A stretch of DNA of 64,000 nt from Mycoplasma sp. (ex Biomphalaria glabrata) (GCF_001484045.1 NZ_CP013128.1:166283-230282); one strand, 5' to 3'. Counted from the stretch's first letter, positions 41,069-52,276 are shown. Made by a program: numbers and translations. The notes: generated by a model from the sequence alone, not told the origin.

Positions 41069-41564
41069 TAGACAATTCCTTAATTTTCCTTAGCATGGCT
41101 TGCTCTACCATTTTAGGAACTAAGTGTGATATTGGCTCTTTGTAATGAGCAATTTCTCAGCAATATGAACTTGAAATATGAGCATTTTTTGATGAACATA
41201 AAATCAAAATTGTTTCAATAGTAGAATCAAATGCTATGTTATTATGTGATAACAACATTTCTCTTTCGATATCATATGAAGTTCTAACTGAGCGAACTAA
41301 AAATTTAACACCTAATTTTTTTGCATGTTTAATTGTTAAAACATTATCAAGTTTTATGACTTCAACGTTTGGTAAATTTAATGATTCCACAACATCTTTA
41401 GTTAATTCAAATCTTTCTTCAATTGAAAATTTTGTTTTCTTTTGAATATTATTAGTTACACATACATATAATTTATCAAACATCTTTGATGATCTTTGTA
41501 TCAAATCGATATGACCGTTGGTGATTGGGTCAAAACTCCCAGCAAATAAACCTATTCTATTCAT
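41055..41564 (-). CDS. coaD: Phosphopantetheine adenylyltransferase
   Basis: A nucleotidyltransferase of 169 residues adding AMP to 4'-phosphopantetheine. GLFAGSFDPITNGHIDLIQRS has the T/HxGH-like catalytic motif (TNGH). The Lys-Arg region FLVRSVRTSYDIEREM corresponds to the RGxRxxxD box. ILILCSSKNAHISSSYC corresponds to the SSSxxR region with the final Arg replaced by Cys or Trp. It depends on a TGA-Trp at 41157. Together with coaX it places two CoA steps in the window. Confidence 0.93.
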
Positions 41565-41601
41565 ATATACTTCATTTTATTATCTAGTTTTTATTATATG
41601 T

Positions 41602-42159
41602 TTAATTTTTAATTATCAAAACTATTATTTTCACATTACCGTAATTACGTTCAGTTGCAATTTTATATTTTGTTTCATCAATTACAATTTTATTGTCACG
41701 AAATGTTTCGATACAAATTATGCCATTTTGATTTAATAGCTGATATTCATAAATTTTTTCTAAAATTTCTTCAAAACATTTTAGAATGTATGGTGGGTCT
41801 AAAAAAATAATATCAAATTTAATTTTTTGACGATTAAATAATTCTAATGCTCGTTCATATGACATTAATAAATATTCAATAGTTTTTTCGTCAAATTTAC
41901 AATTTTGAACATTGCCTTTGATAACATCCATTGCCTCTAAATTTTTTTCAACAAAGTAGCCCTTTTTAGCACCTCTACTTAAACATTCAATGACTAAAGC
42001 ACCACTTCCAGCAAATAAATCTGCCACTTGTCTATCTTCAATATTAAATTGTATAATGTTAAAGAGATTTTCTTTTACTCGGTCTATTGTTGGTCTAGTC
42101 GAAGTGCCTTTTATGGATACTAACTTCTTACCCCGAGCTATACCTGATATTACTCGCAT
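41602..42159 (-). CDS. rsmD: 16S rRNA (guanine966-N2)-methyltransferase RsmD
   Basis: A 185-residue SAM methyltransferase. MRVISGIARGKKLVSIKGTS, TRPTIDRVKENLFNII, ADLFAGSGALVIECLSRGA (SAM motif I), FVEKN and DIIFLDPPY (catalytic DPPY) are diagnostic. No Trp. The gene is next to coaD as in many Firmicutes, and divergent from def over 47 nt. Confidence 0.96.
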   Translation of the reverse strand: MRVISGIARGKKLVSIKGTSTRPTIDRVKENLFNIIQFNIEDRQVADLFAGSGALVIECLSRGAKKGYFVEKNLEAMDVIKGNVQNCKFDEKTIEYLLMSYERALELFNRQKIKFDIIFLDPPYILKCFEEILEKIYEYQLLNQNGIICIETFRDNKIVIDETKYKIATERNYGNVKIIVLIIKN

Positions 42160-42206
42160 ATATCCACCTCACTACATCTATAATAAATTATTGCAAAGGA
42201 AAAAAT

Positions 42207-42749
42207 ATGAATTTACCTAAAAAAATCATTAAAGAACATGAGTTTTTAATTAGACAAAAATCAGTCGATGTTGAATTCCCATTAAAAGCAGAAATGCTAG
42301 ATGTAATTGAAAAAATGATTAATTATGTTGATTTGTCGCAATCAATCGAATTAGCTCGTAAATATAATTTGAAACCCGCAATTGGTATAAGTGCAATTCA
42401 AATCGGTTTCCCAAAGAAAATGTTTTATATTAATAATGCGAACTTTACACTTTTTTTAATAAATCCGACAATCATTGAACATAGTTACAATAAATGTTAT
42501 TTAATAAATGGCGAAGGATGCTTAAGTGTCGATAAAATTGTTAGCGATAATAAAGTTTACAGATATAATAAAGTTAAAGTTAAAGGTTTTAATTACATTG
42601 AAAATAAAAATATAACAATGGAGTTTGAAGGTTTTGATGCCATCGTTGTTCAACATGAAATTGATCATTTAAAGGGAATCTTATTTACAGATTACATCAA
42701 CAACGAATTTAAAAATAATCCAGGCAACAATCCTATCCCAATAGAATAG
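42207..42749 (+). CDS. def: Peptide deformylase
   Basis: A metal-dependent deformylase of 180 residues. Motif II is EGCLSVDK (Cys ligand) and motif III is VQHEIDHLKG (two His plus Glu). Motif I, usually GxGxAAxQ, reads AIGISAIQIG, so two small residues differ. An AAAGGAAAA site precedes the ATG. It lies directly upstream of RNase J, 8 nt apart, on the plus strand. Confidence 0.95.
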   Translation: MNLPKKIIKEHEFLIRQKSVDVEFPLKAEMLDVIEKMINYVDLSQSIELARKYNLKPAIGISAIQIGFPKKMFYINNANFTLFLINPTIIEHSYNKCYLINGEGCLSVDKIVSDNKVYRYNKVKVKGFNYIENKNITMEFEGFDAIVVQHEIDHLKGILFTDYINNEFKNNPGNNPIPIE

Positions 42750-42757
42750 AAGGAAAT

Positions 42758-44566
42758 ATGAGAATAGAAAACGAAAAAATAATTGAAAATGAAAATGATT
42801 TTGAAACCAATCTTAATCTAGAAAAAGAAAACAAAGAAACTCACTCAAAAAAACAATACAAACAAAACAATAATAAAATATCAACAATTTGAACATCATT
42901 AGGTGGTTTACAAGAAGTTGGTAAAAATATGTATTGTATTGAACATGAGGATGAATTATTCATTGTAGATGCAGGAATGAAATTACCAAGTAAAAACGAA
43001 TTAGGAATTGATTGCATTATTCCTGATTTTTCTTACTTAAGAAGAAATCAACATCGTATTAAAGCTCTAATTATTACGCATGGTCACGAAGATCATATAG
43101 GTTGTATCTATTGATTATTAACTAATGTAAATATTAACTATATTTATGCTCCAAAAATCGCTATTCATTTGATTTTTGCTAAATTACATGACTACGAAAT
43201 GAAAGTAAAAATGCCAAAAATTCGTGAAATTTCCACAAAATTAAAAATTAACACAAAACACTTCCACATTTCTTTTTTCCGCCAAAATCACTCAATCCCT
43301 GATGCTTATGGTGTTGCCTTAAAAACAGTTAACGGAACAATCGTCTCGACTGGTGATTTTAAATTTGACTTTACCCCTCTTGAGGAAAAAGCGAGTTATT
43401 ATGAAATGACACGTTTAGGTCATGAAGGTGTCGATATTTTAATGAGTGATTCAACTAATTCAATGGTTGATGGTGTTACTATTAGTGAGCAAAAAGTTAT
43501 TAATGCTATTAGAAATATTTTTGTGAATGCAAGCAGTCGATTAATTATGAGTACTTTTGCAAGTAATATTTGAAGAGTCCAACAAATTATTAAAGTGGCA
43601 TCTGAATTTGATCGTAAAATTTTAGTCTTTGGTCGTAGCATGGAAAAAATAGTTAAAATTAGTAATAAAATTAATTATATCGGTGATGATATCGACACAA
43701 ATAATTTAATTATTAATTCACGTGCAGCAAAAAGTTTATCGCCTGATAAAATTTTAATTTTGTGTACTGGTAGTCAAGGTGAATCAAATGCTGCATTGAA
43801 CCGCATTGCTAACGGAACTCATAAAGAAATTAAACTAATTCCTGGTGATACTATTGTGTTTAGTAGTAACCCGATTCCAGGTAACACATATAATGTAGAG
43901 ATATTAAGTAATAAATTAACAAGAATGGGTGCAAAGATTATTCGCAATTCTGCTGCTAATTCATTACACACAAGTGGTCACGCTTCAAAAGAAGAACAAA
44001 AATTAATGTTAAATTTAATTCAACCTAAGCATTTTTGTCCAGTACATGGAGAATATAGTATGTTGGTTGCTCATGCTAAAACAGCTATTGAATGTGGTGT
44101 TCCAACCGAAAAAACATTCATTCTATCTAATGGTGACCAATTACACTTATTAAATAAAAAAGTTTTTGTAGGTAAAAGAATTGAAGCTGGCGATATTTAT
44201 GTTGATGGTAAAGATTTAAATAATGAAAAAACATCAATTATTGGCGATAGAACTGTCATGCTAAATAATGGAGTTATAGCAGTAATTGTTTTACTAAATC
44301 AAATAAACAATACATTAGAAAAAGATCCAATTTTTATCAAAAATGGTATTAAATTTAATAATGAATTTGATGAGCAAGAAGTTATTGAAACGTTAAAAGA
44401 AAATCTATATGAAGTACTAACCGATATTCGCCCTACCTTCCAAAAAATTAAAAATGTGATTAAAGAAAGTATTGCTAACGAAATTTTCAAAAAAACTAGT
44501 CATAATCCTCTGATCATACCAGTTGTAGTAAGTCGAAAAAACACAAATAAAATTGAAAGTAACTAG
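42758..44566 (+). CDS. rnj: Ribonuclease J
   Basis: A beta-CASP metallo-beta-lactamase ribonuclease of 602 residues (J1/J2 type). LGGLQEVGKNMY starts the fold, ITHGHEDHIGCI gives the zinc ligands, then SIPDAYGVAL, STGDFKFDF, DSTNSMVDGVTISE, STFASNIWR (beta-CASP), TGSQGESNAALNRIA, HTSGHA and PVHGEYSML. The C-terminal domain ends in SRKNTNKIESN. The first 45 or so residues are a low-complexity Asn/Glu/Lys-rich extension. AGAAGGAAAT precedes the ATG. Trp occurs as TGA. The final four bases overlap the convergent gene at 44563. As rny is not seen beside recA, J may carry much of mRNA turnover. Confidence 0.96.
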
Positions 44567-44934
44567 ATTTTTTCTAATTCTTTTGCATAAGAAAATGCAT
44601 CTTTTCTAAAAAGAACGATAACTGTTTTATTGAAATTATGGATTTCTTTAACATCGATATTTCTTTTGACTAATTTTTCAAAATGAGTGGTACGAACCGG
44701 TTTCTTTAAAAAGAAAATTATTTCATATTTTGTAAATGATCAATCAGAAACATTACTTTTTCCGTGACATATTTTAAGCAAATCGTCAATTAGTTCGCGA
44801 TTTTCCGGAACTGTGACTTCAAATAAATATTCTAAACTATGAATTTTATACTTAATTGAACCAACTAGAAATAAAACTACAAGAATAGCGAGCAATTCTA
44901 AAATGACAACTAGCATTAATACATTAGCTAACAT
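44563..44934 (-). CDS. Hypothetical single-pass membrane protein
   Basis: A 123-residue protein of unknown family. Residues 3-27 form one strong hydrophobic helix (LANVLMLVVILELLAILVVL), then a soluble region of about 95 residues (KYKIHSLEYLFEVTVPENRE, VRTTHFEKLVKRNIDVKEI). The ATG overlaps the nadK stop by one base, so they are coupled. It converges on RNase J with four bases shared. A TGA-Trp follows SNVSD. It could be a DNA-translocase-like or accessory anchor, but nothing is diagnostic. Confidence 0.6.
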
Positions 44935-45719
44935 TACAAAAATGCTCCTTTTATTTTATCTAAATGTGTTTTATTAAAATTTTTGTTTTGCAACATTTTG
45001 ACACATTTTTCACCTGTAACTATTTTAATTTTTTTAACGTTGCTTTTTTTAATTTGTAATCCGTCACATGTAAATAGTAAATCTGTAAAGTTACCTTCTA
45101 ATAAAATTTCCGCTTTATTACCTAAAATTAAATGCGAATCTAAAACTTTTAAAGCTTTATTATTAACTGGAACGATATCTTTATAAACATAATTATTGGT
45201 TAAAAGAATTGGCCCATAATATGATTTATTGAAACCCGTACTACCATATCGTGAAGAAAAATAAAAACCACTACTACGAATATTTTTATATAAATTCTCG
45301 CTATCAATATCAATTTTATATGTAACGGTGTTAATGCTGGTCATACCTTTAATTTCATTAACGGCATAATATGGATTTTTTTCATCATCAAAATAAATAG
45401 ATATTAACGGAATTTCTTTGACTTGTGATTTTTCGCATGAAGAAACTATTTCCTTAAATGTTTCATGAAAATTTTCATTTTCGTGAAATTCGACAAAAAA
45501 ACCTAATGTGGCTTCGCAAGCAATGGGGATAAAGATCGCGTTATCTACATTTTTTCTCTCACTAAAAACTGCATGCAAAAATGTTCCATCGCCACCTAAA
45601 CAAAAAATAAAATCCTCTGATAAGGATTTTATTATGTTTGAATTATTTTCAATAATTTTTGAAATGTTTTTTTTGCTAGTTTCAGTGGCATTTTTGGAAA
45701 AATATAATTTCCCAATCAT
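44934..45719 (-). CDS. nadK: NAD kinase
   Basis: A 261-residue kinase phosphorylating NAD to NADP. FIFCLGGDGTFLHAVF is the GGDG motif; AVNEIKGMTS matches the NE motif; YGSTGFNKSYYGPIL corresponds to the TG-S-T-GYxxSAGG loop. The C-terminal beta sandwich includes TDLLFTCDGLQ. No Trp. It follows spx by 2 nt. A PnuC-like importer at 16 kb may feed the NAD pool. Confidence 0.95.
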   Translation of the reverse strand: MIGKLYFSKNATETSKKNISKIIENNSNIIKSLSEDFIFCLGGDGTFLHAVFSERKNVDNAIFIPIACEATLGFFVEFHENENFHETFKEIVSSCEKSQVKEIPLISIYFDDEKNPYYAVNEIKGMTSINTVTYKIDIDSENLYKNIRSSGFYFSSRYGSTGFNKSYYGPILLTNNYVYKDIVPVNNKALKVLDSHLILGNKAEILLEGNFTDLLFTCDGLQIKKSNVKKIKIVTGEKCVKMLQNKNFNKTHLDKIKGAFL

Positions 45720-45721
45720 GA

Positions 45722-46096
45722 TTAATCTTCTTTTGCAAATATTTCAATTTGTTCTGCTTTAAAACCTACTAAAACACGATTTTTGTCTTCTTGTAAAATA
45801 ATAGGTCTTTTTAAAATACCTGGGTTTTCATGAATTAAGTCGATCATTTGTGATGAAGTCATTTGTTCTAAATTAACATTTAATTTTTTCAATGAACTGC
45901 TTCTTTCAGAAAGAATATCTGAAAAACCATTATCAGAGCAATTGACAATTTTTTTAATGTCTTCTTTTTTAATTCCTCTCATAATTATGTTTTTTTCAAC
46001 AAAAGGCACTTGTTCTTTTTTAAATCATTTTTTTACTTTACGACAACTAGTACAACTAGGTGACATATAAATTACGATGTCTTTCATGTTCGACAT
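45722..46096 (-). CDS. spx: Spx/ArsC-family redox regulator
   Basis: A thioredoxin-like Spx/MgsR/ArsC-family protein of 124 residues. IYMSPSCTSCRKVKKWFKKE has the CxxC redox switch. DILSERSSSLKKL and ENPGILKRPIIL (RPI motif) follow, then VLVGFKAEQIEIF. Spx binds the RNA polymerase alpha subunit under disulfide stress. It has an AAGGGG ribosome site and heads a unit with nadK. A -10-like TATAAT and a palindrome (GCATTAATGC, 46132-46141) lie in the 153-nt divergent gap to trpS. Trp in KKWFKK is TGA. Confidence 0.88.
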
Positions 46097-46249
46097 ATTT
46101 TTCCCCTTAATGTAATGGTTGATGTTAAATTGCATTAATGCTAAACCACTCACATAGTTATATTATATACAAATTTTTCTTTTTCTCGTATCGAAGCAAA
46201 TTTTTTTTCTAAATAAAAAAATGAAAATAATTTATCATTAAATAAGAAT

Positions 46250-47266
46250 ATGGAAAACACAAAAAAAGTTGTTGTAAGTGGTATTACTGCGACAGGAAAA
46301 TTAACCATCGGTAATTACATTGGAGCTATCAAAAGTTTTATTGAATTACAAGAAAATAACGAATTGTATATTTTTGTTGCTAATATGCATGCAATTGTGA
46401 ATCCAATTGATAGTGCGGAATTAAAAAGAAATACATTAGACATTGCTGCACTATACTTAGCATGCGGACTTGATAATAATAAAGCTAGTATATTTATTCA
46501 AAGTGATGTTCATGAACATGCTGAATTAGGTCATATGATGTTATGTTTATCAACCATGGGTGAATTAAATAGAATGACACAGTTTAAAGATAAATCTCAA
46601 AAATCAATAACAAAAAACGGAACTGAAAGCATTCCAACTGGCTTATTTACCTATCCAACTCTTATGGCTGGTGACATTCTACTCTACCAACCAGATCTTG
46701 TCCCGGTTGGTAGAGATCAAAAACAGCATATTGAGTTAACTCAAGAATTAGCAAAACGTTTTAATAACAGATTTGGTAAAACGTTTAAAGAATTTAATCA
46801 TTTTATTCCAAAGAATGGAGCTAAAATAATGAGTTTGGTCGATCCAAGTAAAAAAATGTCAAAAAGTGACGAAAATCAAATGAGTAGTATTTATTTATTA
46901 GATGATTTACAAAAAGCTCATAAAAAAATTATGTCAGCTATAACAGATAACGAAAATAAAGTTTTATACGATATCGAAAATAAACCAGGTGTTAGTAATT
47001 TAATTACAATATATGCTAATTTGACAAACAAATCAATTAATGAAATTATCGAACTTTATAGCAATAAAGGTTACAAGGAATTTAAAACTGATTTAGCAGA
47101 TATAGTTGTTAAGTTTTTAGAAAAACTACAAAATAAATTTAATGAATTTCGCAAAGAAGAAACTATTAATAAAATTTTAAACGACGGAGCAATACACGCA
47201 AGCGAAAGAGCGTCAAAAACATTGCAACTTGCAAAAGAAAGAATGGGATTAAACCGACATGGATAA
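46250..47266 (+). CDS. trpS: Tryptophanyl-tRNA synthetase
   Basis: A class I synthetase of 338 residues. SGITATGKLTIGNYIGAIKS holds the TIGN (HIGH-like) motif; GDILLYQPDLVPVGRDQKQH binds Trp and ATP; DPSKKMSKSDENQ is the KMSKS loop. In this organism it must charge tRNAs that read both TGG and TGA. The gene is divergent from spx. Its stop overlaps the following Cof-type gene by eight bases. It contains no Trp residue itself. Confidence 0.97.
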   Translation: MENTKKVVVSGITATGKLTIGNYIGAIKSFIELQENNELYIFVANMHAIVNPIDSAELKRNTLDIAALYLACGLDNNKASIFIQSDVHEHAELGHMMLCLSTMGELNRMTQFKDKSQKSITKNGTESIPTGLFTYPTLMAGDILLYQPDLVPVGRDQKQHIELTQELAKRFNNRFGKTFKEFNHFIPKNGAKIMSLVDPSKKMSKSDENQMSSIYLLDDLQKAHKKIMSAITDNENKVLYDIENKPGVSNLITIYANLTNKSINEIIELYSNKGYKEFKTDLADIVVKFLEKLQNKFNEFRKEETINKILNDGAIHASERASKTLQLAKERMGLNRHG

Positions 47267-48110
47267 AAGTAAACCTTGATTAATATGCATTGATTTAGAT
47301 GGTACAACAATTAAAAGCGATGGTTTTAGTATTAGTCACGCCAATAAATTGGCTATCAAAAAAGCTAAGGAACTTGGACACATTATTTGCATAGTGTCAG
47401 GTCGCCCGCCACGTAGTGTTATCGATATTTACAACTCTCTTGAGTTAAATACATTAATTTCATCATATAATGGAGCATTTATTTATGATCCCAAAAACAA
47501 TGATAATGTCATTGCATCAATTGGAATAGATGCCAAAGTTGTTTATGAAATTATCAATAACCCATTAATTAAAGAAAAATCAAAAGCAATACTATTAGAA
47601 AAAGATAATGTTCCTTATCTTAATACAATTTCTCACGAATTGTTTGAACAATGTCAACTTTATAATTCACTTTTGATTGTTGATGACTTAAACAATGCTT
47701 TAAAAGATTGTAAAAATATTAATGCGTGTTTAATTGAAACATTTAATAATGTTGAATTCGAAAAATATTCACAAGTACTAGATAAATATAAAAATGAAAT
47801 TATTTATAGAGAGTGGCCAAAACCAGGTTTAAAATCGGTAGTTATAGATATTACAGCTCCAAAAGCTCATAAGGGTAATGCAGCTGAAATTTTAGCATCA
47901 TTCTATGATATACCTCGCGAAAGAACAATTGCATTTGGGGACGGTTCAAACGATTATGAAATAATAAGTTGAGTAAAACATGGCGTTAAAATGAAGAATG
48001 GCAATAAAACTCTTGATGTTGTATGCAATGATGTAACAGACTATACAAACAATGACGGGGGCGTTGGAAAATATTTAAATAAATTTTTCGATTTAAAAAT
48101 TGAATTTTAA
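47259..48110 (+). CDS. Cof-type HAD hydrolase
   Basis: A 283-residue phosphatase of the Cof/IIB subfamily of HAD enzymes. ICIDLDGTTIKSDG is motif I with the nucleophile Asp; IVSGRPPRSV is motif II; the cap is in the middle; KGNAAEILASFYDI then AFGDGSNDYEII is motif IV. The substrate, usually sugar phosphates or pyridoxal phosphate, cannot be read. Two TGA-Trp codons sit near each end. It overlaps trpS by eight bases and ends in a bidirectional terminator. Confidence 0.92.
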
Positions 48111-48138
48111 AAAAAGACTACGAGATGTAGTCTTTTTT
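48109..48138. terminator. Bidirectional terminator between the Cof gene and the YitT gene
   Basis: AAAAGACTAC (48112-48121) pairs with GTAGTCTTTT (48127-48136) around GAGAT. A and T tracts flank both sides, so it can end transcription from either convergent gene. Confidence 0.9.
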
Positions 48139-49201
48139 AATCTAGTGTGTATGGCGTGAAATGTCCATAAACATTTTCCATCTTAGAGATTGTAATAAAA
48201 CAATCTGGCAAGTGTTCTTGAATATTTGGAACTAAAATCGAAGATTCGTATAGAGTCATTACCATAATTAAAATAGATTGTTTTTCACGTGAGTGACCAC
48301 CAATTGCTTCCAATTTTGTGTAAGTAAAACGAGTATTAGATTCTTGAATAACTCGTTCCACTACATCGATTTTATTAGTAAAAATTTGAACATATATTTT
48401 CTTTTGTTTCGGAAAATAACGGTCAACAACGCCATATGTAACTAATTGGTACAATATTGTTAAAATTAATTTATCCACTATGTTTAGAAAATTAGGATTT
48501 TGAATAGCTGTCACAATCAACCCACCAACAATAACAAATGAATTACAAGTAATGTTCATTCTACCAATAGGTTTTCCTCTATTTAGCGAAAGATAATAAG
48601 AAATAATATCAAAACCAGCTGAACTAGCACCAACATTGTAAACAATAACTTGTCCTATCCCAAAAATAATTCCAGAAATAATTGCATAACCCATATAAAA
48701 CAATAAATTTAGCGAATCAGAATTGCTTGAAGAAATTTCAAAAATTTGCGCTTTATCAAAAATATCGTTAAATGAAGGATTTAAAGAGAATATGATTTGA
48801 ATAATCAATTGAATTACTAGGTAAATTGATGTGTAAAATGTAAACCTTTTACCTAACTTAATTCAAGCAAAGATCAAAAAAGGGATATTAATAATCATAG
48901 CAGAAGCATACACTACTAAAGCATTGGTATTTGGATCTCTAAAAAATTGCCCAATAACAAAAGATATACCAGTAACACCCCCGGCAATCGGGTTTCTTGG
49001 AAAGATAATATTTTGTAAAAAAAATCGGTAAGAAATAAAAAATAAAATTGAAGCTACCAACATTCCAATAACTCTATAAACATTAAAGTAACCATTTAAT
49101 CTTGGTCGGTTTAAATAAAATAAAAATGGATTATTACGAACATTAAATTTTCTTTTTTTACTTGATTTATTAACTGCACTAACTTCATTACGTTTATTCA
49201 T
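48137..49201 (-). CDS. YitT family membrane protein (DUF161/DUF2179)
   Basis: A 354-residue YitT-type protein. It has a basic N-terminal tail, then membrane helices with RNPIAGGVTGISFVIGQFF, NALVVYASAMIINIPFLIFA, MGYAIISGIIFGIGQVIVY and NVGASSAGFDIISYYLSLN, which are family marks. The C-terminal DUF2179 domain (KIYVQIFTNKIDVVERVIQE and SREKQSILIMVMTLYE) follows. A TGA-Trp joins its two parts. Function in other bacteria is unknown. It has its own terminator and stands 37 nt after RmuC. Confidence 0.9.
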
Positions 49202-49238
49202 ATTTTATATAGTCATTACTCGCTTTATATATTTAATT

Positions 49239-50213
49239 TTATTCCTCAAAATTGGCTAAATTTCGAACACTCTTTTGTATTTTATCATATGTAATTTGTA
49301 ATTGTCCTTGCAGGTCCACAGTTTTATTAATATTATCTTTCAATTTATCAAATCTTTCATCAAAAGTTTTATGGTGTTGATTTAGCTCTTCCAAATGTTG
49401 TTGAAATTTTTTGATATTCTTTTTGACATTATATGCTTCAGTTGTTCGACGAATTAAGTCTAATATTGCGAATAATGTTGTTGGAGATGACAATACAACA
49501 AATTGTTTTCTTGCATAATCCAACAATTCCTGACTAGAACATATTCTTACATAATATGATTCAGAAGGAATAAACATAATAGAAATAATAGCGCTTTCCT
49601 TACCTTCATTTAAATATTTGGCAGTTTCAAGTATGCGAGCTTTAACTGCTTTTTTAAATTCATCATCTGTAACGTCACGTTGATCTCAGTCAGTTACATT
49701 GGAAATAAATTTACTATCAATAGCAACAGGTCCAAGACCGTTTCCTATCTCGATAACCGCATCCGCAATTTTTGTTCCAATTTTACCTTGAAATTTAAAA
49801 GGTGTTGAAGTTGTATTTTGACTTTGTTCAAATATTGTTTCTAAAATATTTTCCAACAATAATTCGCCAAAACGCCCTCGCCTTTGTTTATCGTGAAAAA
49901 TACGGTCTAATTTACTTAAAGTTGCGGCATTTTCACTAGTTTTTTCTAAGATGTTTTTTGTTTGTGCATCTGATTGATTTATACTTTTTTGCAATTCCTT
50001 ATTTAAGTTATCGATGACCCTATTTATATTATTAGATGTATTACTCAAAACCCCTAAAGATTTATGGATTTCATTTAATTCATTTTGATTATTAGGAATA
50101 ATAGCTGAAGGGGTAAATGTATTTTTATTATTTCCAAGTTTGATAATTAAAAAACTAATTAATAAAATAAATAATATTAAAACAACTACAATAATTATTT
50201 CGAATGTTGACAT
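49239..50213 (-). CDS. rmuC: RmuC family DNA recombination protein
   Basis: A 324-residue RmuC-type protein. N-terminal transmembrane helix (IIIVVVLILFILLISFLII), coiled region, then the nuclease-fold domain: RRGRFGELLLENILE, KIADAVIEIGNGLGPVAIDSKF, then ISIMFIPSESYY. A second coiled region (FQQHLEELNQHHKTFDERFD) ends it. RmuC limits recombination at inverted repeats in E. coli; its role here is inferred. A TGA-Trp precedes DQRDVTDDE. It lies between YitT and the CNNM-type gene. Confidence 0.92.
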
Positions 50214-50242
50214 GATTAAATTATAGCAACAATTAAAAAATA

Positions 50243-51505
50243 TTATATTGATTTTTTGAAGTATTCATCTTGTAAAAACTCAGCATTAAAATAATTCTTT
50301 TTTTCATCATTTATATATGTAAAACGAATATTTTCATATATAAATGATTGATTTGATTTAGGTTTTTTACCATGATTATATTCGGTTATTCAAGAAAATA
50401 ATGTTTTCATGTTTGTTTTAGGAATTTTATTATCTTTAAAATGTTCATTAAATAAATGAATTAATTTAGTATTTGAAGCAATTTTAAATTCTTCATCACC
50501 ATACTCAACAATATTAGGACGATCCTTCTCATCGTATATTTTTCCAAAAAGCATCTCTACAGCATCTTCGAATGTAATAATGCCAATAGCTTTTTTGCGA
50601 TAATCTTGAACAATTAACATATGTTGGTGATTTTCTCTCATAATTTCAAATGCTTCTTTTAAAGAAAGATCAATATTTATTCTAATCGGCTTTGTAGCAA
50701 TATTACTTAATGAGACATGTGAATCATTTTCATAGTAGTTTTCATAAAAATCTCTAGCTAAAATAATTCCAATCGGTTCTCCGTCTTTCAAGGAAATTAA
50801 AGGGTAGCGTGAATATTGAGATTCTCTTAAAGTTTTAATTATCTGTGGGAACTTCATTTTGTTATTCAATGTCACTGCATCTTTTATAGGAATAACAAAA
50901 TCATGAATTTTCTTATCATCTCATGCTAACGCATTTCTAGCTAATAACCCTTCAGAAGCCTCAATAGAACCTTCTTTTTCTGAAAGAGTAATTCATTCAA
51001 CAAGATGTTTTTCGGTAACTTTTTTATGTGTTTTAATTTTTCCCTTTACACTTCAATCCACAAGTGAAGCCGGTAAAAATAAAATAATTCTATTAAAAGC
51101 AATAAATGCTCAAAAATTAAATAAAAATTTTTCCGGAATTTCACGAACAAAAATTTTTGGAATGATTTCTTGAACTAGAAGTAATATCGTTGTTCCCCCA
51201 ATTAATAAAGATGATGCTAATGGTCGATCGGGGAAATGCGCTATTGAAAAAGATGTCATTATTGCAGTTGCTAAAATTCCTGCTAAATTATTTCCAAGTA
51301 TTGAGCATGTAATGTAAAAGTTGTAATTAGCAATAATTAATGTGACTTTGCGCAACTTCTTTTTATATTTAGGATTTTTCTTAGCTAATACACGAGCATT
51401 AGCTAAATTGAAAGAAGAAATGGCATTTTCAGCTGCACAAGAAAAAGCACCATATAATACTAAAATCGAGAAAGCCACTAATGAAATAATGGATAGTGAA
51501 TTCAT
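50243..51505 (-). CDS. CNNM/CorC (HlyC) family membrane protein with CBS domains
   Basis: A 420-residue protein: an N-terminal DUF21/CNNM membrane domain (SCAAENAISSFNLANARVLA, ILGNNLAGILATAIMTSFSI, LLVQEIIPKIFVREIPEKFL), then two CBS domains (SQYSRYPLISLKDGEPIGII and IVQDYRKKAIGIITFEDAVE), and a short C-terminal segment. Such proteins are linked to magnesium or sodium-magnesium transport. Four or more Trp are TGA. It follows the ITPase by 38 nt. Confidence 0.92.
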
Positions 51506-51543
51506 ACTAAAATTGTATACTTTTTTGTGTTATAAAATATTAA

Positions 51544-52239
51544 TTATTTTTCTGATTCTTCTGACTCAGCTAAGATTGTGTCTTTTTCTAATTTTTTTTG
51601 ATAGTTTTTACTATATCATTCAATAAATTCAATAAAAGTTTTAGATCTATGAGAATGTAAAGATTTTTGCGCAGTAGTTAACTCTGCAAAAGTTGCCTCT
51701 AATTGTGGAAAATAAAATATTGGATCAAAACCAAAACCATTTCTGCCATTAGACGGTTTTTGCGCAATAAAACCAGTTACTTCTCCACGAAATTGTTTAA
51801 TAAAATCTCTTGCTGGATCGTAAAAAGTTAAAACGCAAATGTACTTTGCTTGTCGATCGGTAATACTTTTCATATTAACCATTTCCACTATTTCTTTATT
51901 TCTCTGTGTTTGAGTTTTGTGTTTATTTCATGTTGCTGTATGCACGCCTGGGATATTCCCTAAAATTTCAACCTCTAATCCACTATCTTCTGAAATTACA
52001 GGTACATTTAGTAGTGTTCCATAATGAACCGCTTTAATACGAGAATTTTCTTCGTACGTGTCACCAACTTCATCTGGAATATCTAACTTTTCTGCTTGTT
52101 CCTTATCTAAAACCACTCCTAGTGACGCATCCAAAAAATCCAATTTTACTGGTGATGCCAACAAATTAATGTGTTGATTTCAAATATGTTCCACTTCTTT
52201 AATTTTATTTTTATTACTTGTCGCGAATAAAATATTCAT
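51544..52239 (-). CDS. rdgB: XTP/dITP pyrophosphatase (RdgB/Ham1)
   Basis: A house-cleaning pyrophosphatase of 231 residues removing ITP, dITP and XTP. It begins ILFATSNKNKIKEVEHIW (the SxNxxK motif). VGDTYEENSRIKA, VISEDSGLEVEILGNIPGVH, NGRNGFGFDPIFYFPQ and LTTAQKSLHSHRSKT are all in place. TGA codons interrupt it twice under the standard code. It is longer than usual (about 200) because of an insertion (ASPVKLDFLDASLGVVLDKE) after the first strand and an acidic Glu-rich tail. It is divergent from the lipoprotein gene. Confidence 0.95.
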
Positions 52240-52276
52240 TAATGATTCTCCTACTATTTTTTAAGTTTTCTTATTA

